The notes beneath the pieces were generated by a model. It did no database searches, was not told the DNA's origin, and saw only the letters and a program-made list of their open reading frames with translations. The position numbers and the translations under genes were made by a program. A DNA stretch of 59,518 nt from JAZQQB01 sp045628865 (lineage in GTDB: Bacteria > Bacillota > Clostridia > Lachnospirales > Lachnospiraceae), in contig JAZQQB010000003.1 in NCBI GenBank assembly GCA_045628865.1, forward strand, positions 1-59,518, read 5' to 3'. This document shows, piece after piece, positions 28,422-37,300 of this stretch (the first letter of the stretch is position 1; each line of letters opens with the position of its first letter).

Positions 28422-28452
28422 ACCTTACTCCATGAAGCTGGTTGAGAGTCAA
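28422..28452 (-). promoter_or_regulatory. MerR-type promoter with a 19-bp spacer, upstream of the MutS-family gene
   Basis: TTGACT (28447-28452) and TAAGGT (28422-28427) on the minus strand are 19 bp apart. The spacer starts CTCAACC and ends GGAG, giving a partial dyad (GAC...CCA...TGG...GTC), the layout that MerR regulators untwist to activate. The regulator encoded in the same operon is the obvious candidate. Confidence 0.65.
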
Positions 28453-28463
28453 GTAAAATCTTT

Positions 28464-28492
28464 AAAAAAAAAGCCTAAATCAAGTTTAGACT
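28464..28492 (-). terminator. Intrinsic terminator of the ABC operon at 28507-31472
   Basis: AGTCTAAA...TTTAGGCT (28472-28492) followed by eight T on the minus strand (28464-28471), 15 bp after the permease stop. Confidence 0.8.
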
Positions 28493-28506
28493 TTTGAAAA
28501 AATAGC

Positions 28507-29613
28507 TTAAAATGTAGTAATATCCACCTTATTCATTTTTTTTGCATTAGAGATGATCATTGGTATTATGATCAATAAATCACAAATTACAAATCCTATC
28601 ACACCAATTTTAGAAATAAATAACAAGTGTTTGCCTTTTGGTATATACACCAGTTCATTCATAAGATATGTAAATAAAAGTATACTCAAAAAACCACACG
28701 CAATTGCGATAAAGTTCATAGATAAAATCTCTGAAGAAACCTTCTTCCATACTTCCTTTTTCTTCTTTCCAATAGCCCGGTAAATACCAAACTCAAAGGT
28801 TCGCTTATAATATTGACCAGTCACAACTGAATTTACTGTTACCGATAATACGATAGCGATCAGAATGTCGATCAAGTAAAACAAAATATAGAAAATCTCA
28901 AATTCTGGTGTAACAGAATTTCTGTCACACTGATTCATTTGCACATTTCGATTTCCAACCAGATTTCCTACATAATCGTACAATTCCTTTCCTTCCATTT
29001 CCTCACTGTAAATATACAATCGCATACAGTTTTCCGGATCATCTTCATAAATATAAAAAATACAATAGCTTCCATCATCAATCAATGCATCCACACTATA
29101 TTCTCTCGAGAAGCATTCATCAAAGGAATGATCCACCTTATCCCCAAGCGTTAAACCTTTGTCATTGGCATAGTCCTTACTTAATATAATACTTCCATTT
29201 TTACAGTTTGATAAATCTGCCTCAATACCTAAATGCGCAAATACTTTTTCCACATCCTCCTTAGACTGAAATACAAAAGATCCTCCACCTACTTCCAGTC
29301 CTAAAACAGTTCCATGCTGCATATTTCCAAATCCTTTACAGGAATAGGCTGTATACTGTAATCGTGAATCCTTTTCTATATCATTTTTAACAGCATAAAA
29401 ATCCTTATATTCTTCATCTGTATTTTGAACTTCCACACAAACTATCTTATCTGAATATTCAAACTGCTTTTCAAAAGTATACATGACAGAATGAATATAA
29501 TTTCCTGCTAAAAACATCAGCGTTGCCAAAAACATCATAAATATCACAAGAATTGTGCGACCTTTATTCTGCTTCATATAATAGAACGCTGAAAATGGTT
29601 TTTCCTTTTTCAT
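28507..29613 (-). CDS. ABC transporter permease, FtsX/MacB type
   Basis: The 368-residue protein has a membrane segment at about 19-40, an external domain of about 200 residues, then three segments near 245-268, 290-318 and 330-355, with the FtsX-domain stretch RTFEFGIYRAIGKKKKEVW. This is the four-helix layout of MacB/FtsX permeases, which export or sense peptides or lipids. It is the third gene of permease-ATPase-permease, with a terminator 15 bp after it. Confidence 0.85.
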   Translation of the reverse strand: MKKEKPFSAFYYMKQNKGRTILVIFMMFLATLMFLAGNYIHSVMYTFEKQFEYSDKIVCVEVQNTDEEYKDFYAVKNDIEKDSRLQYTAYSCKGFGNMQHGTVLGLEVGGGSFVFQSKEDVEKVFAHLGIEADLSNCKNGSIILSKDYANDKGLTLGDKVDHSFDECFSREYSVDALIDDGSYCIFYIYEDDPENCMRLYIYSEEMEGKELYDYVGNLVGNRNVQMNQCDRNSVTPEFEIFYILFYLIDILIAIVLSVTVNSVVTGQYYKRTFEFGIYRAIGKKKKEVWKKVSSEILSMNFIAIACGFLSILLFTYLMNELVYIPKGKHLLFISKIGVIGFVICDLLIIIPMIISNAKKMNKVDITTF

Positions 29614-29632
29614 ACTACTTTCGCATTCCTTT

Positions 29633-30298
29633 CTAAGATACCACCTTGCTTAATTTACCGTCCCACATTTCTACAATCATATCTACATCCGATAAAATGG
29701 AACGGTCATGGGTAACCACGATCACCAGTCTATCCTTTGCATATTGCTTTAAAATTCTCATTACATTGAAGGCATTCTCATGATCTAAGGATGCAGTTGG
29801 TTCATCTGCAAAAATCACCTTAGGATCATTGATCAGGGCTCTTGCAATGGCAACCCTCTGACACTGTCCACCAGATAACTTGGATGGTTTTTTCCCAAAT
29901 TCTCTTTCCTTTAATCCCAATGCCAGCAGACACTCCTTGGCTTTTTCTTTCAAATCCCTCTGATTTCTATCTCCTGCGACCATTACATTATCCATAGCTG
30001 TCATGTAAGGAACCAGATAATGCTTTTGGAAAACAAAACCAAATTCCTTTCTTCTAAGTTCCTCACGCTTTCCATTTGGTAATATTGTGATTTCTTCTTT
30101 ATTATATAGAATGCTTCCTTCCGTTGGTTTTTTCAAAGTAGACATACAATACATCAAGGTACTTTTTCCACTTCCGGATGGCCCGATGATGCCTACCAAT
30201 CCTGTATCTGGTAACTGCAACTCAAATCCATTTAATGCATACATCTTTTCATCCGAATTCATATCATAGATCATACTAACATTTTTTATTTCAAACAT
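29633..30298 (-). CDS. ABC transporter ATP-binding protein, MacB/LolD type
   Basis: The 221-residue ATPase has Walker A GPSGSGKST, Q-loop FVFQKHYLVPYM, signature KLSGGQCQRVAIARAL and Walker B VIFADEPTASLD, as in LolD/MacB ATPases. The ATG giving MFEIKNVSM has GGAGAGG upstream; a 36-codon open extension lies inside the preceding gene and is rejected. It starts 13 bp after the upstream permease and serves both permeases. Confidence 0.9.
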   Translation of the reverse strand: MFEIKNVSMIYDMNSDEKMYALNGFELQLPDTGLVGIIGPSGSGKSTLMYCMSTLKKPTEGSILYNKEEITILPNGKREELRRKEFGFVFQKHYLVPYMTAMDNVMVAGDRNQRDLKEKAKECLLALGLKEREFGKKPSKLSGGQCQRVAIARALINDPKVIFADEPTASLDHENAFNVMRILKQYAKDRLVIVVTHDRSILSDVDMIVEMWDGKLSKVVS

Positions 30299-30311
30299 GG
30301 TTTCCTCTCCT

Positions 30312-31472
30312 TTATTCCTCAATTCTGTCAATCGTTTTGATATTATGAATGGTGACAACAATCGGTATCTGAAGTACACCAACAATGGCTGCGAATGCTG
30401 AAACAATCTTCAGTAAATGCTCTGGGTAAAAATATCGATATAAAAGTCCCAGGGGATCAAGCATACAGTTCGCTAAAGTCACTAAAATCACTGTCGTAAC
30501 AATTGCCCCTAAAAGGATACTTGATCCAAAAATGATCATAACCTCTCTCATGATCATTCCATAAACCTCTTTTCTTCCATATCCAATAGATGTATACAGA
30601 CAATATTCATTCATACGATTTCTCAAAAATGAAATATAAGCTACCAATACTGAGATAGCCAAAAAGATGATCACTACGATCAGAATCCAAAGAAGAGCTA
30701 CCTCCAACTGATCCGTAACAATTTCTTTATACCATTTCCCCTGTTCCACACTATCAATGACAGTATCATACTCTGATAGAGGATATCCGAGATCGCTAAA
30801 AACCTTTGTCATATCCGAATTCTTTTCATCGCATAATATGGTAAAATACCATCCTGCGTTACAATATCCCTGTGGTGTTCCCACACAGACCAGCTCATCA
30901 CTATCAATAACACCTACGACCTTAAAATTTGTTCCCCAAACATTCTTATTGAAATATTCATTTAACTTCATGTGTTGGTTCTTCAAAACCTTTTCTGCAA
31001 CCAAAACCTCTCCATCATTTTCTGGCATTCTTCCTTCTATCACCTTGACATCAAAATGATCCAAATACTCTGGAATCTGTTCTGGTGTGAGCAATGGGAA
31101 TTCATAACTAAAACCTCCAACAATTCCCTGATACAACGCAATACATGCCTGACCAAAATATGCATTTTCAATTCCATCATGCTGTTTTATCTTCTCAATG
31201 ATCTCCTTTACTGTTGCATCATAAGCTTCCTGATAATCTTCCTGTGATTCATATTCTCCTCCATCAAGCCCCATAGTGGTACTTGTCAGACTTACATATC
31301 CCACCTTCTTTGGCTGATCGATCATATGTGCATGCATGCTTTCTGAAGTACTTAAAAATAGAAAATTAATCACATACATGGTCATAAAGGTTAATGCCAG
31401 GGAAAGGATCATGATCCAGACCTGTTTTTTATTTTGAAGCACATACTTTCGTGCAGAAAGTTTTCCTTTCAT
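30312..31472 (-). CDS. ABC transporter permease, FtsX/MacB type
   Basis: The 386-residue permease has a membrane segment near 15-36, an external domain to about 245, then segments near 260-285, 308-335 and 350-375. The stretch NEYCLYTSIGYGRKEVYGM is the FtsX-type coupling region. It heads the three-gene ABC operon. A NarL/DesK-type two-component system lies upstream on the same strand behind a terminator, so the transporter is a likely target of it. Confidence 0.85.
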   Translation of the reverse strand: MKGKLSARKYVLQNKKQVWIMILSLALTFMTMYVINFLFLSTSESMHAHMIDQPKKVGYVSLTSTTMGLDGGEYESQEDYQEAYDATVKEIIEKIKQHDGIENAYFGQACIALYQGIVGGFSYEFPLLTPEQIPEYLDHFDVKVIEGRMPENDGEVLVAEKVLKNQHMKLNEYFNKNVWGTNFKVVGVIDSDELVCVGTPQGYCNAGWYFTILCDEKNSDMTKVFSDLGYPLSEYDTVIDSVEQGKWYKEIVTDQLEVALLWILIVVIIFLAISVLVAYISFLRNRMNEYCLYTSIGYGRKEVYGMIMREVMIIFGSSILLGAIVTTVILVTLANCMLDPLGLLYRYFYPEHLLKIVSAFAAIVGVLQIPIVVTIHNIKTIDRIEE

Positions 31473-31549
31473 TTCATTTTCTCCTCTTTACAATTATCAT
31501 TCTTTTTTTTCATAGCCTCATGAAAACCATCCTTTTCGGTTACTTACAC

Positions 31550-31561
31550 ACGTAATTACGT
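31550..31561. promoter_or_regulatory. 12-bp palindrome ACGTAATTACGT upstream of the ABC operon
   Basis: A perfect palindrome lies 78 bp before the start of the permease gene and downstream of the response-regulator terminator. It is a candidate operator for the adjacent NarL-type regulator. The promoter itself is not clear. Confidence 0.35.
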
Positions 31562-31604
31562 TTTTTCCTATTCGGTTCTTTCTCATCATAATATTTTTCT
31601 GGTA

Positions 31605-31649
31605 ATAACAAAAGTGACCAGAGTCATATTCTTTCTATGACTCTGGTCA
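31605..31649 (-). terminator. Intrinsic terminator of the NarL/DesK-type two-component genes
   Basis: TGACCAGAGTCAT/ATGACTCTGGTCA (31615-31649) is a 13-bp perfect stem followed on the minus strand by CTTTTGTTATT. Confidence 0.75.
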
Positions 31650-31655
31650 TTTACA

Positions 31656-32297
31656 TTATTTCTTCAATTCAACGATAAGCTTTACACGGTCATGAATTCC
31701 GGTTTTATCATAAATATTTGATATGTAATTTTTCACTGTACCCTCTGAAATATATAACTGATCTGCTATCTGACGGTTTGTGAGTCCTTCCACCATAAGT
31801 GAGCAGATTTCTTTTTCACGTTCTGTCAAATCCAACTCCACTTCCTTAACTTCCTGTGGTTCCTTTTTCAGATTCTGGTTCATCAGATTCGTTAGTTTCA
31901 GCATTACCTTTTGATCTAATACGGTAACACCTCCCATAATCTGCTCTACCGCTCCTAGAATTGCTTTTTTACCACTGTCTTTTAGCAAATATCCATCTGC
32001 ACCCGATGCAATAGCCTGGGTAATATGCTCATCATCATAAAAAGTGGTTAAAACTAAAATCTTAATCTTTGGAAATCTCTGCTTCATGATACTGATAAGC
32101 TCTAAGCCGCCCATGCCATGCATATTTAGATCCACTAAGGCAATGTCACATCCATCGAAAGAATTTGTATTTAATATTTCCAGTGCCGCTTTTCCATCAT
32201 TGGCCTTTCCAATAATCTCCATATCATTTACAGACAGAATGATCTCCAAGCTGTCCAACAAAAGATTCTCATCATCCACTAATAAAACCTTATACAT
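31656..32297 (-). CDS. Response regulator, NarL/LuxR family
   Basis: The 213-residue protein has a receiver domain (DD at 8-9, phospho-acceptor Asp56 in LVDLNMHG, Lys in YLLKDSGKK) and a C-terminal LuxR HTH (LTEREKEICSLMVEGLTNRQIADQLYISEGTVKNYISNI split over 150-190). AAAGG lies upstream of the ATG. It follows its histidine kinase by 63 bp. The gap holds a GC-rich hairpin. The neighbouring ABC operon is the likely target. Confidence 0.92.
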   Translation of the reverse strand: MYKVLLVDDENLLLDSLEIILSVNDMEIIGKANDGKAALEILNTNSFDGCDIALVDLNMHGMGGLELISIMKQRFPKIKILVLTTFYDDEHITQAIASGADGYLLKDSGKKAILGAVEQIMGGVTVLDQKVMLKLTNLMNQNLKKEPQEVKEVELDLTEREKEICSLMVEGLTNRQIADQLYISEGTVKNYISNIYDKTGIHDRVKLIVELKK

Positions 32298-32321
32298 ATT
32301 ACTTTTAACCTTTCATCTCAG

Positions 32322-32336
32322 TGGGGGAGACCCCCG
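32322..32336. repeat. GC-rich hairpin between kinase and regulator genes
   Basis: GGGGG-AGA-CCCCC sits in an otherwise AT-rich 63-bp gap and is followed by CGCCGCGTC. It has no U-tract, so it is not a terminator. It may adjust the ratio of kinase to regulator or be a repeat remnant. Confidence 0.45.
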
Positions 32337-32360
32337 CCGCGTCAAAAACGCTGGCAATTC

Positions 32361-33509
32361 TTATAACAGTGGAAATTCAATACATGACAAAAAACCATTA
32401 TCGTATGTAAACTCTGCTTTTCCACCTTGTTTTTCTACATATAAGATTATCTTTTTCAATCCAAAACCCTGTTCAATTCTGACCAATCTGTTTGTATCAT
32501 CAAAATCACTTTTTCCATTGTCAGAAACGATCATTCTAATATGGGCGGTATCTCCTATCATTGCCACAAGGAACTCATCTGCATTTCCATGCTTCACCCC
32601 ATTGGTAAGAAATTCCTGCAACGCTCCCGTCAAAAATTCTGCCTGTTCATGAGAAATCATTGCTTCTTCAGGAAGATCCCTGTAGTTCTCACTCACACGA
32701 ATGCTTGTGTCCATTACAAACTCATGAATGATGGTCTGCATCTCAAACTTCAAATCCCCAAAATTTATCTTTTCTGTATTCTCATCTAATACCCTCACAG
32801 CTCTTCGAATGGAATCTAAGCTGCCTCGAATACGGTCATTGGCATCGTTCATTCTTTTTCTGGCTTCCTCTGGTTTCACATCATAAAGAACATCCGCTGC
32901 ATCTAGTGCCATAATGGCGGCAGTAATAGAGTGACCGACGCTATTATGAATATTTCTGCTGATATTTTCCCGTTCTAATAATCTTGCATTTTTTTCTGCC
33001 ATTACATTTTGTAACATCAGTTGTTCATTCATTCTTTTTTCATGAAGTTCCCCAATGTTACTGATGGTAATTTTTTCCATAGCACTTCGATTTTTCTTTT
33101 GAATCATCTGTATTATATGAAATATCATAATAAGTACAACTAATCCTGCAACTAAAATCAAAAGGCGGATCAAATACTGGGCAAATGACTTTTCACTAGA
33201 ATCTATTACTGAAAGAAGACAAAAAGTGATGCCTGCTGCCGTTACACGGTATATTCCCTTCCATTGTCTGATCAGGGCAAATACCAAACATCCAAAAAGA
33301 CTTCCTGAAAATATAGCAAATAGCATCATGGCTGCAACTTGAAGGATGTTTTCTTTTCTACTTATTTTTTCTTCTGAAAAAGAAATATATGTCATGACTA
33401 TCATCAATAATGCTGCCGTAATAAGCAGTACCCATGAATTGTTCGTTGTAAAAAAACACCCTGTGGTAATCATCATTATTAAAATATCATCAATGATTGG
33501 ATATAGCAT
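32361..33509 (-). CDS. Sensor histidine kinase, NarL-partner (DesK/HisKA_3) type
   Basis: The 382-residue kinase has four or five membrane segments in residues 5-136 with very short loops. A dimerisation helix carries the phospho-acceptor His188 (ISRNIHNSVGHS), followed by a HATPase domain with an N box (EFLTNGVKHG) and a G box (IVSDNGKSDF...GFGLKK). The lack of an external domain suggests it senses something in the membrane or signals through the ABC transporter. The ATG has AGGAG upstream. Confidence 0.9.
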   Translation of the reverse strand: MLYPIIDDILIMMITTGCFFTTNNSWVLLITAALLMIVMTYISFSEEKISRKENILQVAAMMLFAIFSGSLFGCLVFALIRQWKGIYRVTAAGITFCLLSVIDSSEKSFAQYLIRLLILVAGLVVLIMIFHIIQMIQKKNRSAMEKITISNIGELHEKRMNEQLMLQNVMAEKNARLLERENISRNIHNSVGHSITAAIMALDAADVLYDVKPEEARKRMNDANDRIRGSLDSIRRAVRVLDENTEKINFGDLKFEMQTIIHEFVMDTSIRVSENYRDLPEEAMISHEQAEFLTGALQEFLTNGVKHGNADEFLVAMIGDTAHIRMIVSDNGKSDFDDTNRLVRIEQGFGLKKIILYVEKQGGKAEFTYDNGFLSCIEFPLL

Positions 33510-33562
33510 TCATATCTCCTGCATCTTTTTTCGATAGTTTTTTTGTAGTGTATCGTAACTAT

Positions 33563-33591
33563 ACTTTATCATTGAGATTTATAAATTACAA
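33563..33591 (-). promoter_or_regulatory. Predicted promoter of the kinase/regulator genes
   Basis: TTGTAA (33586-33591), 17 bp, TAAAGT (33563-33568) on the minus strand, about 54 bp before the kinase start. Confidence 0.45.
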
Positions 33592-33640
33592 GCAATACAC
33601 ATTTTAAAAGACCTGCTTGGCTCTTAACATCGATTTTTTA

Positions 33641-34084
33641 TTAAAGTATATTGCGACGAAGCAAATAGTGATCTATTGCCCCAATTGCTATTCTTATATC
33701 ACATACAAAACCTATGCTAGCAAGAACACTGGTAACACATTTTTCAAAGGTAGTTCCCAAGAACTGCTGTATTACTCCTACCAAACTTAATGGCAGTGTG
33801 ATAAGCAAAAACAACGCTAACAACACTCCTAAGTATCTATTCATTTTCACATCAACAATCTCACTTGCAATCAATGCCAACAACATATTGATCATGGTTA
33901 ACATGATAGAAGAAACAGATATTTGCTGTGCCTCCATAAAGGACTGTGTTCTTCCTCCATTAACCCATTGAAATGGCAAAATATTGGTTATTACCAAAAT
34001 ATGAAGAATGATATTGATTCCACCAATCAATACACTACAAACTCCCGCTTTTTTTAAATTTCTGTTTCTGATCCATGCTAACAT
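33641..34084 (-). CDS. Four-helix membrane protein of unknown function
   Basis: The 147-residue protein has four hydrophobic segments (about 12-32, 56-75, 84-108 and 116-134). I do not recognise the family. The ATG giving MLAWIRNRN has AGGAGG 7 nt upstream, so it is translated, while an 11-codon extension is unlikely. It lies just upstream of the histidine kinase gene, but a predicted kinase promoter is in the gap, so the link is uncertain. Confidence 0.65.
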   Translation of the reverse strand: MLAWIRNRNLKKAGVCSVLIGGINIILHILVITNILPFQWVNGGRTQSFMEAQQISVSSIMLTMINMLLALIASEIVDVKMNRYLGVLLALFLLITLPLSLVGVIQQFLGTTFEKCVTSVLASIGFVCDIRIAIGAIDHYLLRRNIL

Positions 34085-34190
34085 ATTCTGCCTCCTTGTA
34101 TAAGTTCTGTTTAGCATTATATGTAAGCATGATTAAAATCACATTAAACCATCATTAAAAATATGTAAAATTGACATTTTTTCTTTGAGA

Positions 34191-34229
34191 AAAAAGCAAA
34201 GCGTTCCCTATCGAAACTCTTTGCTTTTT
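34191..34229 (-). terminator. Intrinsic terminator after the isochorismatase gene
   Basis: AAAAAGCAAAG/CTTTGCTTTTT (34191-34229) on the minus strand forms an 11-bp stem with T-rich 3' arm, about 60 bp past the stop. Confidence 0.7.
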
Positions 34230-34287
34230 ACTTTGCCTTTTTATTATTACTTTTTTGTCTAATTACTATTGACCATCATTTTCTTAA

Positions 34288-34812
34288 CTATCTCTCTAGC
34301 ATAGCAATTGCTTCTTCCACTGAGACACAATCGGCAAAACGCTTTGGCCACATCATTTCATTGTAATATTTATAGGTAGTTTCTTTATCCATATAATCAT
34401 TATCAAAGGTGGAATTTGTTCCCTTTGGCACAATGACCTTATAGCCTCTTTCGAAGGCTGACTTGATGGTAGCATCAATGCAAAAATTAGTCTGCAAACC
34501 GACCACCATCAATTCTTTTTCATGAATTTCTTTCAAATAATTACAGAATTCCTGATTTCCAAAACAGCTATTAATATCCTTCACAAATCGTTTGTCTGTT
34601 TCTTTTGGATGCACTAATTCAGAGATTTCAAATTCATCATCTCCCACAGAAAAACCTGTTCCTGGGCCATCATCATGCTGAATATATATTACTTCTACAT
34701 GATTCTTTCTTGCGGTATCTATCAATTTATTACAATTATCTACAAAAGATTCAAATGCATATAATCTTTCATCTGTAATTCCTTTTTGCACATCTACTAC
34801 TAATAAAATCAT
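34288..34812 (-). CDS. Isochorismatase-family cysteine hydrolase
   Basis: The 174-residue protein has the family's catalytic triad: Asp7 (LLVVDVQ), Lys78 (RFVKDINSCF) and Cys111 (GLQTNFCIDAT). Relatives include nicotinamidases and other amidohydrolases; the substrate cannot be told. The start overlaps the upstream flavin reductase-like gene by 4 bp, so the two are translated together and may act in one redox or NAD-related step. Confidence 0.88.
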   Translation of the reverse strand: MILLVVDVQKGITDERLYAFESFVDNCNKLIDTARKNHVEVIYIQHDDGPGTGFSVGDDEFEISELVHPKETDKRFVKDINSCFGNQEFCNYLKEIHEKELMVVGLQTNFCIDATIKSAFERGYKVIVPKGTNSTFDNDYMDKETTYKYYNEMMWPKRFADCVSVEEAIAMLER

Positions 34813-35369
34813 ATAAATACCCTTCCTGCACCCCAGGCTGCTCCAACTTTTTCTCCTAACACATGATAAGAATTGGTAAATGGATCAAAAGCAATTGGTT
34901 TTACCTTTGATAAATCAACTTTTCCATCTGTTAAAACAGCTTCATCAGCTGAAACATTCACAATTTCTGCCTTTAAGATACAGGTTTCCTCATTAAATTC
35001 CTTTACCTTACATTCCACGCAGATAGCAAGCTCATTGATCACAGGCGCATTTACAAATTCGCTCTTTGTTACGGTTAAACCTGCTTTAGCAACCTTATCC
35101 TCTACCTTATCGCCAGATACGATTCCTACATAATCACAAGCTGCAACATGATCTGCATCTGCCATACTGATTGTAATTGCTCCAGTCTTTTTGAAGTTCT
35201 TACAGGTTCTATGTTCTGGAGAAAGACAAATGGAAACTTCATTGGATTCAGAAATACCACCCCATGCAGCATTCATTGCATCTGGAACTCCATTCTCATC
35301 ATATGTCGCAATAATCCACACTGGCTGTGGTGTTGTATACGGCTTCGCACCTAAATTTATTCTACTCAT
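34809..35369 (-). CDS. Flavin reductase family protein (flavoredoxin-like)
   Basis: The 186-residue protein has the FMN-binding split-barrel pattern of the family (TTPQPVWIIATYDENGVPDAMNAAWGG, and VSICLSPEHRTCKNFKKTGAITIS, with long insert-free spacing). Such proteins bind FMN and reduce flavin or pass electrons. AGGAGG lies 9 nt before the ATG. It is the first gene of a pair with the isochorismatase-like hydrolase. Confidence 0.85.
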   Translation of the reverse strand: MSRINLGAKPYTTPQPVWIIATYDENGVPDAMNAAWGGISESNEVSICLSPEHRTCKNFKKTGAITISMADADHVAACDYVGIVSGDKVEDKVAKAGLTVTKSEFVNAPVINELAICVECKVKEFNEETCILKAEIVNVSADEAVLTDGKVDLSKVKPIAFDPFTNSYHVLGEKVGAAWGAGRVFI

Positions 35370-35449
35370 TTCTTCGCCCTCCTAATGCTCGTTTATTGCT
35401 TCATTATAGCATAGATGTGAATCATTATAACTAAATATTCTCCATATTT

Positions 35450-37300
35450 TTATGCAATTTCATAATATTTCGCCTGGGCATTCCATAATGTAAAATACAG
35501 TCCGGCAGTATCCTTTACCAATTCCTGATGGGTTCCTTTTTGTACAATTCTTCCACCATCAAAAACTGTAATCTCATCACAAAACTTGCAGGAAGATAAG
35601 CGATGGCTAATATAAATTGCTGTCTTGTTATCCACCATATTACTGAAATCCTCATAAACCTGTGCTTCAGCAATAGGATCCAATGCTGCAGTTGGTTCAT
35701 CTAAAACAATCATCGGTGTTCCCTTGTAAAGAGCTCTCGCCAAAGCAATTTTTTGCGCTTCTCCTCCTGAAATCTCAAGACCTTTTTCTGATAAATCTCT
35801 GTACAAATAAGTTTCCAGCCCATCTTCCATTGTACAATAACGATCATACAAAGAAACCTTCTTGATACATTCCTCCATCATTTCCTTATCGTATTTTATA
35901 TTGGCTGCAATATTTTGTCCAAGGGTAAATGCAAAAAGTTTAAAATCCTGGAATACATAGGAAAACAATCCCATGTATTCTTCATAATCATACTTTCGAA
36001 TATCAATGCCATTTAATAAGATCTCACCCTCTGTTGGATCATATAATCTGCATAATAACTTTACAAAGGTTGTCTTTCCTGCTCCATTGGTTCCCACAAA
36101 AGCCTGCTTCTTTCCAATGCTTAGCTTTGTGTTGATATTCTTTAATACATAAGTATCGCTACCTGGATATTTGAAGGAAACATTTCTAAACTCAATCTCA
36201 TAATCGTTTTCCCCCTCCTGACAAAAGAAGCCTTTTTCCACTGGAAGCCTGCCTTGATATTTTTTATTTGGAATATCTAAATAAGCAAATAATTTTTCCA
36301 AATGCTCTGTATATGCCTTATTTTCAGAATAGATCAAGGTCAAAAATCCTACATGATTCACAAGCTCTGTGAACGCTCCTACATACTGTACAACACATCC
36401 CACAGGAAATGCACCTAATGCCGCCTTTGCTACCACAAAAAGATAGCACATTGCATTTCCCAATCCTTTTGCAAGATACATAAATCCCTTGTAGGAACTC
36501 ATTTTAGATAGATAAACATTATCCTTTTCATTGTGTTCCTCCATTTTTTGAAGCTCACGCTCTGCAATTTTTTCCTGCCCATAAATGCGAACATCCTTGG
36601 CTCTCTTGGTATTAACATAAAGCTCATTACCATAAAACATAAAGGAGCGATTAAACCATACCGTACCCTCAGTCCACTGATCAAACACCTGCTTTTCTTT
36701 TCCTGTAAGCACACCATAAATCCAACCCAACAATGCCATTACCAGGATGATTGCTAGGATCCATAGCCATGAATCCATTATTTTATTTCCTGATTTTGCT
36801 ACAAACAAAGACACGGTTAATGAAATGGATGCTATGATTCCCACAAATACACGAACCACATCTGCCGAATCCCACACCAGCTGACCTAATCCATTACCAA
36901 ACATAAACAAATTTTCTTCTGCTTTTTGGCGTTTGTTTTGGATATCCTGATTTTCTAAATCCACGTAATCCATGCTCATCTGCTTGTCTGTAAATACTTT
37001 TTTAAACTGGTTCCACATACCAGACTGCTTTTCATCCACAATCTTATCCATTACATTTTTGATCATAGAGAATAGAAAATGAATTCCCACCACAATCAAA
37101 ACATTGTAAAAAAGGATACTTGTTCTTCTTTCACCCATCATTTCATTGATAATCCTTGCGGAAAACCATATTGTAACAAATGGAGTAAGGGCTTCGATGG
37201 ATGCTGCGATCATTTTTGCTTTGATCAATCCTGGTGTATATGTGTGCAGCATTTTATAGCCACGTTTTGTTATTTCAATTCTTTTTTTAAAGCTGCTCAT
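35450..37300 (-). CDS. ABC exporter half-transporter (fused membrane and ATPase domains)
   Basis: The 616-residue protein has six membrane segments in the first 330 residues and an ATPase with Walker A GTNGAGKTT, Q-loop VFQDFKLFA, signature ISGGEAQKIALARAL, Walker B MIVLDEPTAALD and switch His in ISHRL. There is no peptidase or signal for substrate. The ATG giving MSSFKKR lies inside the end of the upstream ABC gene, overlapping by 14 bp, with AGGAGGG upstream; the two half-transporters should pair. The ATPase is most like lantibiotic and lipid exporters, but that is loose. Confidence 0.9.
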   Translation of the reverse strand: MSSFKKRIEITKRGYKMLHTYTPGLIKAKMIAASIEALTPFVTIWFSARIINEMMGERRTSILFYNVLIVVGIHFLFSMIKNVMDKIVDEKQSGMWNQFKKVFTDKQMSMDYVDLENQDIQNKRQKAEENLFMFGNGLGQLVWDSADVVRVFVGIIASISLTVSLFVAKSGNKIMDSWLWILAIILVMALLGWIYGVLTGKEKQVFDQWTEGTVWFNRSFMFYGNELYVNTKRAKDVRIYGQEKIAERELQKMEEHNEKDNVYLSKMSSYKGFMYLAKGLGNAMCYLFVVAKAALGAFPVGCVVQYVGAFTELVNHVGFLTLIYSENKAYTEHLEKLFAYLDIPNKKYQGRLPVEKGFFCQEGENDYEIEFRNVSFKYPGSDTYVLKNINTKLSIGKKQAFVGTNGAGKTTFVKLLCRLYDPTEGEILLNGIDIRKYDYEEYMGLFSYVFQDFKLFAFTLGQNIAANIKYDKEMMEECIKKVSLYDRYCTMEDGLETYLYRDLSEKGLEISGGEAQKIALARALYKGTPMIVLDEPTAALDPIAEAQVYEDFSNMVDNKTAIYISHRLSSCKFCDEITVFDGGRIVQKGTHQELVKDTAGLYFTLWNAQAKYYEIA

